Source: CAVQJU01 sp963729215
GTDB lineage: Bacteria > Acidobacteriota > Vicinamibacteria > Vicinamibacterales > CAVVIG01
Length of the DNA: 64,000 nucleotides
Assembly: GCA_963729215.1 (NCBI GenBank)
Contig: CAVSND010000020.1
Span: forward strand, 96,050-160,049
Reading direction: 5' to 3'
In this document: one piece after another, positions 23,738-32,630 of the stretch
Position numbering within the stretch: the first letter of the stretch is position 1
Layout of the letters: each line of letters begins with the position of its first letter
Made by a program: the position numbers and the translations under genes
Notes under the pieces: generated by a model
Seen by the model: only the letters and a program-made list of their open reading frames with translations
The model's database searches: none
Told to the model about the DNA's origin: nothing

Positions 23738-25420
23738 ATGCCGTCCCTGAAGACCCCCGAACGTCTGGCTGGCGACGATGCGCTGGCGCGTGGAGCCTGG
23801 AGCGAGGCGCGCGACGCGTTCGACGCCGATCTTCGCCGCCACGAAACGCCCGAAGCGCTCGAAGGTCTTGCGCTGGCGGCCTGGTGGCTGGATCTCGCGG
23901 ATCGGGTGTTCGACTCGCGCGAACGTGCCTACCGCCTGTATCTGGCGGGCGATGAGCCGCGCGGCGCCGCCCGTGTTGCCGTGTGGCTCGGCTGGGACTA
24001 CTGGGCCTTTCGAGGTGAGCCGGCCGTCGCCAACGGATGGCTGCAGCGCGCGCGCCGCCTCCTCGAGGATCAGCCGCCGTGTGCGGAGCGCGCCTGGCTG
24101 GACGTGCGCGAAGGATCGTTCGTGCTGCTCGAGGAAGGCGATCCCGATCGCGCGCTCGCCCTGGCCGCGAGCGGGATCAGCGTCGCGCGCGATATCGGCC
24201 ACGTCGACTACGAAATGCTCGGACGCGCGGTCCGGGGCCTCGCGCAGGTGACCTCGGGAGCCGTGGCGGACGGCATGCGCGGCCTCGACGAAGTGAACGC
24301 CGCGGTCGTGTCCGGCGAGCTGACGGACCTCGTCGCGATCGGCTTGTCCTGCTGCTACATGATCAATGCGTGCGAGCGGGTGCGCGACTACGAGCGCGCC
24401 GTGCAATGGTGCACGCGGCTCAAGGCGTTCAGCGCGAAATGGGGGCTGCGCCCGCTGTTTGCCGTGTGCCGGACGCAGTACGCGTCGATCTGCCTGTGGC
24501 GCGGCGGCTGGCTCGAGGCCGAGCAGGAGCTCAGCGCCGCGAGCGAGGAGCTCGCCGCGAGCCGTCCGGCGATGACCGGCGACGCGCTCGTACGCCTGGC
24601 CGAGCTCAGACGCCGACAGGGACGTCTGGTCGACGCCGGCGATCTGCTCGAACAGGCAGGCGGGCAGGGACTGGCGCTGTTGGGACGCGCCGAACTGGCA
24701 TTCGATCACAACGATTTGCGCGGCGCCGCCGAGCAGTCGGCGCGCTATCTCCGTCACGTCCCGGTGCCGAACCGGACCGAGCGCGCGGCCGGCCTGGATC
24801 TGTCGGTACGCGCGCTGACGGGCCTCGCCGACTGGGATGGCGCGAAAACGGCGCTCGCCGAGCTCTCGAGCATCGCGACGCTGGTGGCGACGGCGCCGCT
24901 GCGCGCGGCGGCGAGCTTCGCGGCCGGCTATGTCGCCCTGGGAGAGGGGGAGCCAGACGCGGCGCGCCAGCACCTGGAAGATGCGGTCGACCTGTTTCTG
25001 CAGAGCGGCGCGCCGTTCGAAGTCGCGCGCGCCCGCACCGAACTGGCCCGCGCGCTCGCCGCGCTCGAGCGGATCGACGCGGCCGCAGAGGAGTTCCGCA
25101 GGGCGATCGCGCTCTTCGCCGAGTTGAAGGCGTCGCACGAGGAAGCCCGGGCACAGCGGCTTCTCGACGCGCTGCCAACTCCGCCGGCCGGCAAAGGCGA
25201 GACATCCCCGGCCGCGGCCGAGACGTGCGGGCTCACGAGGCGGGAAATCGAAGTGCTGCGGCTGGTGGCGGCCGGACTCAGCAATCAGATGCTGGCCGAG
25301 CGTCTGTTCGTCAGCGAGCACACCGTCCACCGCCACGTCGCCAATATCATGAGCAAGCTGAGCGTCTCGACGCGTGCCGCCGCGGTGGCGCAGGCAGCCC
25401 GCTTCGGCCTCCTCGCCTGA
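23738..25420 (+). CDS. LuxR-type regulator with TPR-like helical repeats
   Basis: 560 residues. Residues 1-480 are alanine-rich helical repeats of TPR type (for instance GAWSEARDAFDADLRR, and later GEGEPDAARQHLEDAVDLFL), without the AAA/STAND ATPase often found in large LuxR regulators. Residues about 490-555 are a GerE/LuxR helix-turn-helix: GLTRREIEVLRLVAAGLSNQ, then LAERLFVSEHTVHRHVANIM. It probably binds DNA and senses a partner protein through the repeats. Directly after the stop are overlapping palindromes (25428-25473), a possible binding site, and then the cupin, deacetylase and decarboxylase genes, which may be its targets (inference). Confidence 0.9.
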   Translation: MPSLKTPERLAGDDALARGAWSEARDAFDADLRRHETPEALEGLALAAWWLDLADRVFDSRERAYRLYLAGDEPRGAARVAVWLGWDYWAFRGEPAVANGWLQRARRLLEDQPPCAERAWLDVREGSFVLLEEGDPDRALALAASGISVARDIGHVDYEMLGRAVRGLAQVTSGAVADGMRGLDEVNAAVVSGELTDLVAIGLSCCYMINACERVRDYERAVQWCTRLKAFSAKWGLRPLFAVCRTQYASICLWRGGWLEAEQELSAASEELAASRPAMTGDALVRLAELRRRQGRLVDAGDLLEQAGGQGLALLGRAELAFDHNDLRGAAEQSARYLRHVPVPNRTERAAGLDLSVRALTGLADWDGAKTALAELSSIATLVATAPLRAAASFAAGYVALGEGEPDAARQHLEDAVDLFLQSGAPFEVARARTELARALAALERIDAAAEEFRRAIALFAELKASHEEARAQRLLDALPTPPAGKGETSPAAAETCGLTRREIEVLRLVAAGLSNQMLAERLFVSEHTVHRHVANIMSKLSVSTRAAAVAQAARFGLLA

Positions 25421-25427
25421 AGAGCGG

Positions 25428-25473
25428 ATGGCCCGTACGGGCCATTTTCAGCCACCTCTGAAAAATGGCCCGT
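25428..25473. promoter_or_regulatory. Two overlapping palindromes between the LuxR-type and cupin genes
   Basis: ATGGCCCGTACGGGCCAT (25428-25445) is a perfect 18-bp palindrome. Its right half also begins a second hairpin: ACGGGCCATTTTCAG (25437-25451) pairs with CTGAAAAATGGCCCGT (25458-25473), with one bulged base. The two structures exclude each other, as in an attenuator; or the three ATGGCCCGT half-sites may be an operator. It lies 8 bases after one gene and 83 before the next. Confidence 0.55.
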
Positions 25474-25555
25474 GCGTGGGACGCGCGCCGCGGGCCGGTC
25501 TCGCTACAGTTCTCGCCACTGGGCGGCCTGTCGGCCGGCCCATGAGGAGGCGATG

Positions 25556-26050
25556 ATGAAGACGATCGTATCGGTGATGACCGCAGCCATGATGCTGTCG
25601 AGCGCGCCGCGCGTGATGCAGGCACAAAGCCACAACCACGTCATCCAGACCCCGCAGGAGGCGCAATGGGGTCCCGCGCCCCCGATGCTGCCGCCCGGCG
25701 CGCAGATCGCCGTGCTCGCCGGCGACCCCACCAAGTCCGTTCCGTACGCGGTGCGGCTGAAGTTTCCCGCCGGCTACGCCATCCCGGCGCATTCCCACCC
25801 GACCGACGAGCATGTCGTGGTCGTCTCCGGCGCGCTGACGTTCGGCATGGGCGACGCGCTGAACAAGGGCGCCGCCGCGAACAAGACGCTCGCGGTCGGC
25901 GGGTTTGCGCTGATGCCGGCCCAGATGAATCATTTCGCGTACACCACGGGCCAGGAAACGACGATCGTGCTATATGGACAGGGTCCGGTGGAGTTCAAGT
26001 ACGTCAACCCGGCGGACGATCCCCGGTACGGGAAGAAAGGGTCGGACTAA
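25556..26050 (+). CDS. Exported cupin domain protein
   Basis: 164 residues from the ATG at 25556, chosen because GAGGAGG ends five bases before it; another ATG lies three bases upstream. A signal peptide ends near MQAQSHNH. The single cupin barrel shows YAIPAHSHPTDEHVVVVSG, a metal-binding H-x-H-x-(3,4)-E pattern, and the second motif around LMPAQMNHFAY with its histidine. Such periplasmic cupins are often of unknown function. It is followed after four bases by the PIG-L-type deacetylase gene, so they form an operon with the decarboxylase. Confidence 0.9.
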   Translation: MKTIVSVMTAAMMLSSAPRVMQAQSHNHVIQTPQEAQWGPAPPMLPPGAQIAVLAGDPTKSVPYAVRLKFPAGYAIPAHSHPTDEHVVVVSGALTFGMGDALNKGAAANKTLAVGGFALMPAQMNHFAYTTGQETTIVLYGQGPVEFKYVNPADDPRYGKKGSD

Positions 26051-26054
26051 CAAC

Positions 26055-26888
26055 GTGCCGCTGCGGTTGATGGCCGTGCTCGCGCACCCGGACGACGAGT
26101 CGCTGGGGTTCGGAGGCACGCTCGCGAAATACGCGTCCGAAGGCGTCGAAACCTTCCTCGTCACCGCCACGCGCGGCGAGGGCGGACGCTACCGCGGGCA
26201 CGGCCCCGGCGACGAACACCATCCCGGATCAGAGGAGCTCGGCAAGATCCGGGTGGGGGAGTTGCGCGCAGCGGCGGGCGCGCTGGGGATCCGTGAACTG
26301 TCGCTCCTGGACTACCGCGACGGCGGCCTCGATCGCGCGAACCCCGCGGAGGTGGTCGGACGAATCGCGGACCACCTGCGGCGAGCACGTCCCGACGTCG
26401 TCGTGACGTTCGGACCCGACGGCGCGTACGGACACCCGGATCACATCGCGATCTCGCAGTTCACGACCGCGGCGATCGTGAAAGCGGCCGATCCAGCGTC
26501 CGCCGCGTCGCCGGGATGCCGGCCGCATGTCGTCTCGAAGCTGTACTACCTCGCCTGGCCAGAGTCCACGTGGGACGCGTATCAGCAGGCGCTCAAGAAG
26601 CTGACCACGAAGGTGGACGGGGTCGAGCGTCAGGCCGTGCCGTGGCCGGACTGGGCGATCACGACGGCGATCGACACGCGCGCGTTCTGGCCGGCCGTGT
26701 GGCGGGCCGTCTCGTGCCACGAGTCGCAGATCGGCGGCTACGAGCGGCTGGCGCAGCTGCAGCCCGAGCACCAGGAGGCCCTGTGGGGCCGCCAGTGGTT
26801 CTACCGGGTGTTCAGCACGGTGAATGGTGGACGGGGGCGGGAATCGGATCTGATGGAAGGCCTTGGCGCCTCGAGAGACTCGTCATGA
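26055..26888 (+). CDS. PIG-L family deacetylase
   Basis: About 277 residues starting at GTG 26055 (PLRLMAVLAHPDDESLGFGG). PIG-L/LmbE proteins are zinc-dependent N-acetylglucosamine-type deacetylases; the metal site is formed by the A-H-P-D-D-E motif near the start and the GAYGHPDHIAI motif near residue 130. The C-terminal half (RAFWPAVWRAVSCHESQIGG) matches the mycothiol/bacillithiol-biosynthesis-like branch, but no thiol-synthesis partners are nearby. The stop overlaps the ATG of the next gene (ATGA), showing translational coupling. Substrate unknown. Confidence 0.92.
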   Translation: MPLRLMAVLAHPDDESLGFGGTLAKYASEGVETFLVTATRGEGGRYRGHGPGDEHHPGSEELGKIRVGELRAAAGALGIRELSLLDYRDGGLDRANPAEVVGRIADHLRRARPDVVVTFGPDGAYGHPDHIAISQFTTAAIVKAADPASAASPGCRPHVVSKLYYLAWPESTWDAYQQALKKLTTKVDGVERQAVPWPDWAITTAIDTRAFWPAVWRAVSCHESQIGGYERLAQLQPEHQEALWGRQWFYRVFSTVNGGRGRESDLMEGLGASRDSS

Positions 26889-28717
26889 AACAACAGGAAT
26901 CTGGCGCGAGCGCGAAGAACGACAGCCCGAGCCGTGCCGGCGCAGCTGTGAGCGCGCCTGAGCGCCAGTCGCCGCTCGAGATGGACGCGGGTACGTTCCG
27001 CGCCCTCGGGTATCGGCTGATCGATCAGGTGGCGGCGTTTCTCGAATCGGTGCCGAACCGGCCGGTGACCACCGACCAGTCGCCGTCCGCCGTGCGCGAC
27101 GCGCTGGGCCTCGGCGGCCCGCTGCCCGAGCAGGGCACGGATCCGGGGCCGCTGCTCGAACAGACGGCGCAGCTCTTGTTCGATCACTCGCTGCTCAACG
27201 GCCACCCGCGCTTCTTCGGCTACATCACGGCGGCCCCCGCTCCGATCGGGATGCTGGCCGAGCTGCTCGCGTCGGCGGTGAATCCGAACGTCGGCGCGTG
27301 GACGCTGTCGCCGGCCGCGACCGAGATCGAGCGCGAGACGGTTCGCTGGATCGCCGAGCTGATCGGCTACGACTCGGAGTGCGACGGTCTCCTCGTCAGC
27401 GGCGGCAACATGGCGAATGTCGTCGGCTTTCTGGCGGCGCGCGCAGCCAAAGCCGGGTGGAACGTCCGCGAGCAGGGCCTGGCCGGCGGCGCCGGCCGCC
27501 AGCTTCGCGTGTACGCGTCGGAGGAAACGCACACCTGGATTCAGAAGGCCGCCGACCTCTCCGGCCTCGGCACATCGTCTGTCCGCTTCGTCGCCGCGGG
27601 CTCCGATCAACGGATGGACGTGGCCGCGCTGCGACGCGCGATCGACGCGGACGCGGCCGCCGGCGACGCGCCGTTCATGGTCGTCGGAACGGCGGGCTCG
27701 GTGAGCACGGGCGCCGTCGATCCGCTGGCGGCCATCGCGGCCGTGTGCCGGGAGAAGGGCCTCTGGTTCCACGTGGACGGCGCGTACGGAGGGTTTGCGG
27801 CTGCTGTTCCCGAAGCGCCCGCCGAGCTCCACGGCCTGCGCGAGGCGGACTCCATCGCCGTCGACCCGCACAAATGGTTGTACGCGCCGCTCGAAGCCGG
27901 ATGCGCGCTGGTGCGCAATCCGGACGCCCTGCGGGCCGCGTTCGCCTACCACCCGCCGTACTACCACTTCAACGAGAGCGCCACCAACTTCGTCGATCAC
28001 GGGCCGCAGAACTCGCGCGGGTTCCGCGCGCTGAAGATCTGGCTCGCGCTGCGCCAGGTGGGCGCCGCCGGCTACCGCCGGATGATCTCGGACGACATCG
28101 GCTTGTCGCGCGCCATGGCGGACGCGGTTGGCCGGAATCCCGAGCTGCAGCTCGTGACGCAGGAGCTGAGTATCACGACGTTCCGCTACGTGCCCGGCGA
28201 TTTGAAAAAGCGGATCGGCGAGGACGGTGTCGAAGCGCACCTCGACGTGCTGAACCGGTCGCTCCTCGACCGCATCCAGCGTGGCGGCGACGCGTTCGTC
28301 TCGAACGCCGTGGTCAACGGCCGCTACGTGCTGCGCGCCTGTATCGTGAACTTCCACAGCCGCCTCGCGGACGTCGAAGCGGTGCCGGCGCTGGCGGTGC
28401 GCCTCGGCCGCGCGCTCGACTCGGAGCTGCGGCCGGCGGCGCTGAGAGTAAAGCGCCCGGTTCCCGCCGGACCATCGTCGTCAGGTCCCACTCCGGCCTG
28501 GTGGGGCCTCAAATCAGGCAACACATTTGCTAGCTCGGCTGCACGGCCGATGGCTGGAAGGGCACTTCCTCCTCAAAGGGCGCGCCATGACTCGTCTGTG
28601 TACATCGGGCTGTCGGAATTTACTGCAGGGTCCGGCGTTGCGGACCCTCAAAGATGGTCCCCGCCCGTGATGACGAAGAGGTCACTCGCGTCACAGCAGC
28701 GCCCTGATAGTACCTGA
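26885..28717 (+). CDS. PLP-dependent aromatic-L-amino-acid-type decarboxylase, with a doubtful C-terminal extension
   Basis: A fold-type I decarboxylase (group II, pyridoxal_deC). Marks: FLESVPNRPVTT, HPRFFGYITAAPAPIGMLAE, LVSGGNMANVVGFLAAR, YASEETHTWIQKAADLSGLG with the conserved histidine, FHVDGAYGGFAAAVPEAP, and the PLP lysine in SIAVDPHKWLYAPLEAG. The family proper ends near LGRALDSELRP (about 28440, residue 520). The frame then runs to 28717 with about 90 residues of unfamiliar sequence; in a neighbouring frame a TGA lies close to 28450, so a small deletion probably removed the real stop. The start overlaps the PIG-L gene. Substrates could be aromatic amino acids or glutamate-like compounds. 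Confidence 0.92.
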   Translation: MKQQESGASAKNDSPSRAGAAVSAPERQSPLEMDAGTFRALGYRLIDQVAAFLESVPNRPVTTDQSPSAVRDALGLGGPLPEQGTDPGPLLEQTAQLLFDHSLLNGHPRFFGYITAAPAPIGMLAELLASAVNPNVGAWTLSPAATEIERETVRWIAELIGYDSECDGLLVSGGNMANVVGFLAARAAKAGWNVREQGLAGGAGRQLRVYASEETHTWIQKAADLSGLGTSSVRFVAAGSDQRMDVAALRRAIDADAAAGDAPFMVVGTAGSVSTGAVDPLAAIAAVCREKGLWFHVDGAYGGFAAAVPEAPAELHGLREADSIAVDPHKWLYAPLEAGCALVRNPDALRAAFAYHPPYYHFNESATNFVDHGPQNSRGFRALKIWLALRQVGAAGYRRMISDDIGLSRAMADAVGRNPELQLVTQELSITTFRYVPGDLKKRIGEDGVEAHLDVLNRSLLDRIQRGGDAFVSNAVVNGRYVLRACIVNFHSRLADVEAVPALAVRLGRALDSELRPAALRVKRPVPAGPSSSGPTPAWWGLKSGNTFASSAARPMAGRALPPQRARHDSSVYIGLSEFTAGSGVADPQRWSPPVMTKRSLASQQRPDST

Positions 28718-28751
28718 CCCCCTCGACAAGCTCTTTCCGGGATCGTCGGAA

Positions 28752-31700
28752 ATGGCCGCGCGCATGCGGGAGGTCGACTGGGGCCGGACCCCTGTCGGCC
28801 CGGTCGACGGGTGGCCGCATAGCGTGCGGGCAATCATCCGCATGATGCTCACCTCACGCTACGCGATGTGGATGGGATGGGGACGCGAGCTGACGTTCTT
28901 CTACAACGACGCGTATGCGCAAATGACGCTCGGCGCGAAGCATCCCTGGGCGCTCGGAAAACCGGCGAGTGAAGTCTGGGCGGAAATCTGGACGGACATC
29001 GGTCCCCGCATCGAGCACGTGCTGGCCACCGGCGAGGCGACCTGGGACGAAGGCCTGCTGCTGTTTCTCGAACGAAGTGGATTTCCCGAGGAGACGTACC
29101 ACACGTTCTGGTACAGCCCCCTCCACGATGACGAGGGTGCAGTCGGAGGCATGTTCTGCGTCGTCACCGAGGAAACGACGCGCGTGATTGGCGGACGCCG
29201 CCTCGGGTTGCTCCGCGAGTTCGGCACCCGTCTGGCGGCCAGCCAGACGATGCTCGACGTGTGGGCGGCGGTCGAGCAGTCGACGGCGACCGACGCGAGG
29301 GACCTGCCGTTCACGCTGACCTATCTCGTCGGGGATGAGGACTCGGCGGCGACGCTGGCGGCGAGCAGCAACGTGGGCGCCGGGAATCCGATCGGCAGGG
29401 AGACGCTCCCGCTCGACGACCCGATGTGGCCTATCCGGGCGGTGCTGGAGGCAACGTCCGCGACGCCGATCTTCGTCGACCTCGACCCGACGGCGGCGTG
29501 GCCTTGTGGCCCCTGGCGCAAGCCGCCGGCTCGCGCGATCGTGCTGCCGATCGCGCAGCAGGCTCAGACTCGTCCGGCCGGTGTCTTCATCGCGGGCTTG
29601 AATCCGTACCGTCCCATCGACGCCGAGTACGAGAGCTTCATCACGCTCTACGTGGGACAGCTCGCGGCCGCTCTGGCGAATGCGCAGGCGTACGCGGCGG
29701 AGCGCCGGCGGGCCGAGGCCCTGGCGCAGATCGATCGCGCAAAGACGGCGTTCTTCTCGAACGTGAGCCACGAGTTTCGCACGCCGCTCACGTTGATGCA
29801 GGCGCCGGTGGAAGATCTGATGAAGTCGGCCGACCTGTCGCAGGCTCATCGGGAGCAGCTGGCGCTCGTGCACCGCAATGCGCTGCGCCTGCAGAAGCTC
29901 GTGAACACGCTGCTCGATTTCTCTCGAATCGAAGCGGGCCGCGTCCAGCCGTTCTACGAGCCGACCGACCTCGCCGAACTGACCGGCAAGCCTCGCCAGC
30001 GCGTTCCGATCGGCGACCGATCGGGCCGGTCTCGCCCTGGTGGTGGAGTGCGAGCCGATCGGCGAGCTCGCGTACGTCGACCGCGACATGTGGGAGAAGG
30101 TCGTTCTGAATCTCGTCTCGAACGCGTTCAAGTTCACGCTGGAGGGGCAGATCCGCGTCGGTCTGCAGCGCGCCGCCGCCGCGGCGGTGCTCACGGTGCA
30201 GGACACCGGCAGCGGAATCCCGCAGGATGAGATCCCGTTCGTCTTCGACCGGTTCCACCGGGTCATCGGCACGCGCGGACGCACACACGAGGGGACGGGC
30301 ATTGGGCTGGCCCTGGTCCACGAGCTGGTCAAGCTGCACGGCGGCACCGTCGTCGCGCAGAGCGAAGTCGGGCGCGGCAGCACGTTCACCGTCACCGTCC
30401 CGCTCGGTACGGCGCATCTCCCTGCCGAGGGGCTCGACCGCGTGGGGACGGCGTCACAAACCGGGTTGGCGCGCGACGCGTTCGTGGAAGAGGCGATGCG
30501 GTGGCTGCCTGGATTCGAGGCGAACGACGAGCTGTCGGCGTTCACGGCCGGCACGAGCGCCGCCGATCCATTCGGGCCGCAGCCTGCTGTCGCCCGCGAA
30601 CGGATTCTGCTCGCCGACGACAACGCGGACATGCGGGAGTACGTTCGGCGATTGCTCGAGCCGGCGTGGGACGTCGCAACTGTGGCGAACGGTCGTGAGG
30701 CGTTGACCTCCGCGATCGAGCGGCCTGCCCGACCTGGTCATCACCGACGTCATGATGCCGGAGCTCGACGGCTTCGAGCTGCTTCGGCAGTTGCGCGAAC
30801 ATCCGGCGAGCCGCGACGTGCCCGTGATGATGCTGTCGGCTCGCGCCGGCGAAGAATCGCGCGTCGAAGGACTGCAGGCCGGGGCGGACGACTACGTCAT
30901 CAAGCCGTTTTCGGCGCGCGAGCTTGTCGCCCGCGTCGAAACGCAGCTGCTGCGCGGACGCATCCGCGGCATCGAACAGGCGCAGCGGCGCCGGCTGCTG
31001 GACATCTTTGCGCAGGCGCCGGCCGCGATCGCCATCCTGAGCGGTCCCGAGCATGTCTTCGAGATGGCGAACTCCTGGTATCTCGATCTGGTGGACGGGC
31101 GCGACGTGGTGGGCAAGCCGTTGCGCCTCGCGTTGCCCGAGGTGGCGTCGCAGGGAATCGTGGAGCTGCTCGACCACGTCTACGCGACGGGCGAGCCTCA
31201 TGTCGGCCGGTCGATGCCCGTCGTCGTCAACCGATCCGATGCGACGCCGGTCCAGCGGTTTTTCGATTTCGTCTACCAGCCATTGTTCGATCGCGGCGGT
31301 GCCGTGGAGGGTATCGCGGTTGTCGTGTACGACGTCACCGGGCTGGTTCGCGCGCGCGAGACCGCCGAGGTGGCGAATCGCGCGAAGGACGAATTTCTCG
31401 CGATGCTCGGTCACGAGCTGCGCAATCCGCTGGCGCCCATCATGACCGCGCTGCAGCTGCTGAAGCTCCGCGGCGTCGAGGCCGGCGAGCGGGAGCGGAA
31501 CGTCATCGAGCGGCAGGTCAGGCACCTGGTCAGCCTGGTCGACGATCTGCTGGACGTGTCGCGCATCACGCGCGGCAAGATTCAGCTGCAACGCAGGCCG
31601 GCCGAGATGGCCGACATCGTGGCGAAGGCGATTGAAACCGCCAGCCCGCTGCTCGAGCAGCAGCGGCACACCCTGATGGTCGACGTGCCGAGACAGGGCC

Positions 31701-32476
31701 TGACGGTGAATGCCGACCTCGATCGGCTCGCCCAGGTGGTCTCGAACCTGCTGACGAACGCCGCGAAGTACACCGAGCCCGGAGGCAAGATCACGCTGAC
31801 GGGACGGCGGGAACGCGACACCGCCGTTCTCACGGTGTCGGACAACGGCATCGGGATCGCCGCTGACATGCTGCCGAGAGTCTTCGATTCCTTCGTGCAG
31901 GACCGGCAGGCGCTCGACCGCTCGCGCGGCGGCCTCGGCCTCGGATTGACGATCGTCAAGAGTCTCGTGTCGTTGCACGACGGATCGGTGTCGGTGGAGA
32001 GCGCCGGGCGTGGATGCGGCGCCTCATTCACGGTGCGGCTGCCGCTCGAGGCCAAACGACTTCCGGCCAGGCCCGAACCGGTGGCCACCGGCTTCGCAGT
32101 CCGGCGCACCAACGCCCCGAAGCGCATTCTCGTTGTCGATGACAACGAGGACGCCGCTTCGATGCTCGCGTCCGGCCTGTCGGCGTACGGACATGACGTC
32201 CGGACGGCGCCGGACGGCCCCTCGGCGCTCCTCCTCGTCGATGGATGGAGGCCGGAAGTGGCGGTCCTCGATCTCGGGCTGCCCGTGATGGACGGATACG
32301 AGCTGGCCCGCCGATTGGCCGCTCGCTTCGAGGAGGCCGGCGCACGGTTGATCGCCGTCAGCGGCTACGGCCAGGAACAGGATCGCAGGCAGAGCGCGGA
32401 GGCCGGATTCGCCGCGCACATCGTGAAGCCGGTCGACATCGAGGAGCTCGAGACCGTCATCCACGCCCAATCTTGA
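28752..32476 (+). CDS. Hybrid sensor kinase with two kinase cores and two receiver domains, two frameshifts
   Basis: About 1,240 residues. Order: a PAS-like sensor (EVDWGRTPVGPVDGWP opening, YAMWMGWGRELTFFYNDAY), a GAF-like domain, HisKA with FFSNVSHEFRTPLTLM, HATPase (LVSNAFKFT, DTGSGIPQDE, GTGIGLALVHELV), receiver 1 (RILLADDNADMREYV ... VITDVMMPELDG ... DDYVIKPFSARELV), PAS 2, a second HisKA with FLAMLGHELRNPLAPIM, HATPase 2 (DNGIGIAADMLPRVF, GGLGLGLTIVKSLV), and receiver 2 (RILVVDDNEDAASML ... VLDLGLPVMDGYELA). Frame changes near 29995 (one extra A) and 30725 separate three blocks that otherwise join perfectly. Both phosphoacceptor histidines and both receiver aspartates are present. No membrane segment is seen, so it is probably cytosolic. 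Confidence 0.92.
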
Positions 32477-32532
32477 CGACGTCGAGCGACGGTCATTTGC
32501 GGAACTGCGGGGCTGGCACGCTTTCGCTTTCG

Positions 32533-32599
32533 GTGTAGCGCAGACCTTCAGACCTGCCAGGACCTGGCCGCACGGCAAACCTGAAGGTTTGCACTACAC
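32533..32599. repeat. Palindromic repeat 'GTGTAGCGCAGACCTTCAG' between convergent genes
   Basis: GTGTAGCGCAGACCTTCAG at the left is mirrored by CTGAAGGTTTGCACTACAC at the right, with an inner CCAGGACCTGG dyad. The layout (GTAGYG, stem, CTTCA loop) resembles the 'GTAGCGTCCGGC' palindromes at 11177, 14111 and 21312. It may also act as terminator for both genes. Confidence 0.75.
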
Positions 32600-32630
32600 A
32601 AAGAAAGGCCGTAAGACGAATTCCCCGAGT

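Noticed and set aside
32514..32529. TGGCACG-CTTT-CGCT resembling a sigma54 -24/-12 promoter
   Set aside because: The -12 element is wrong (CGCT instead of TTGC), and it would transcribe antisense into the sigma54 activator gene from a convergent gap.
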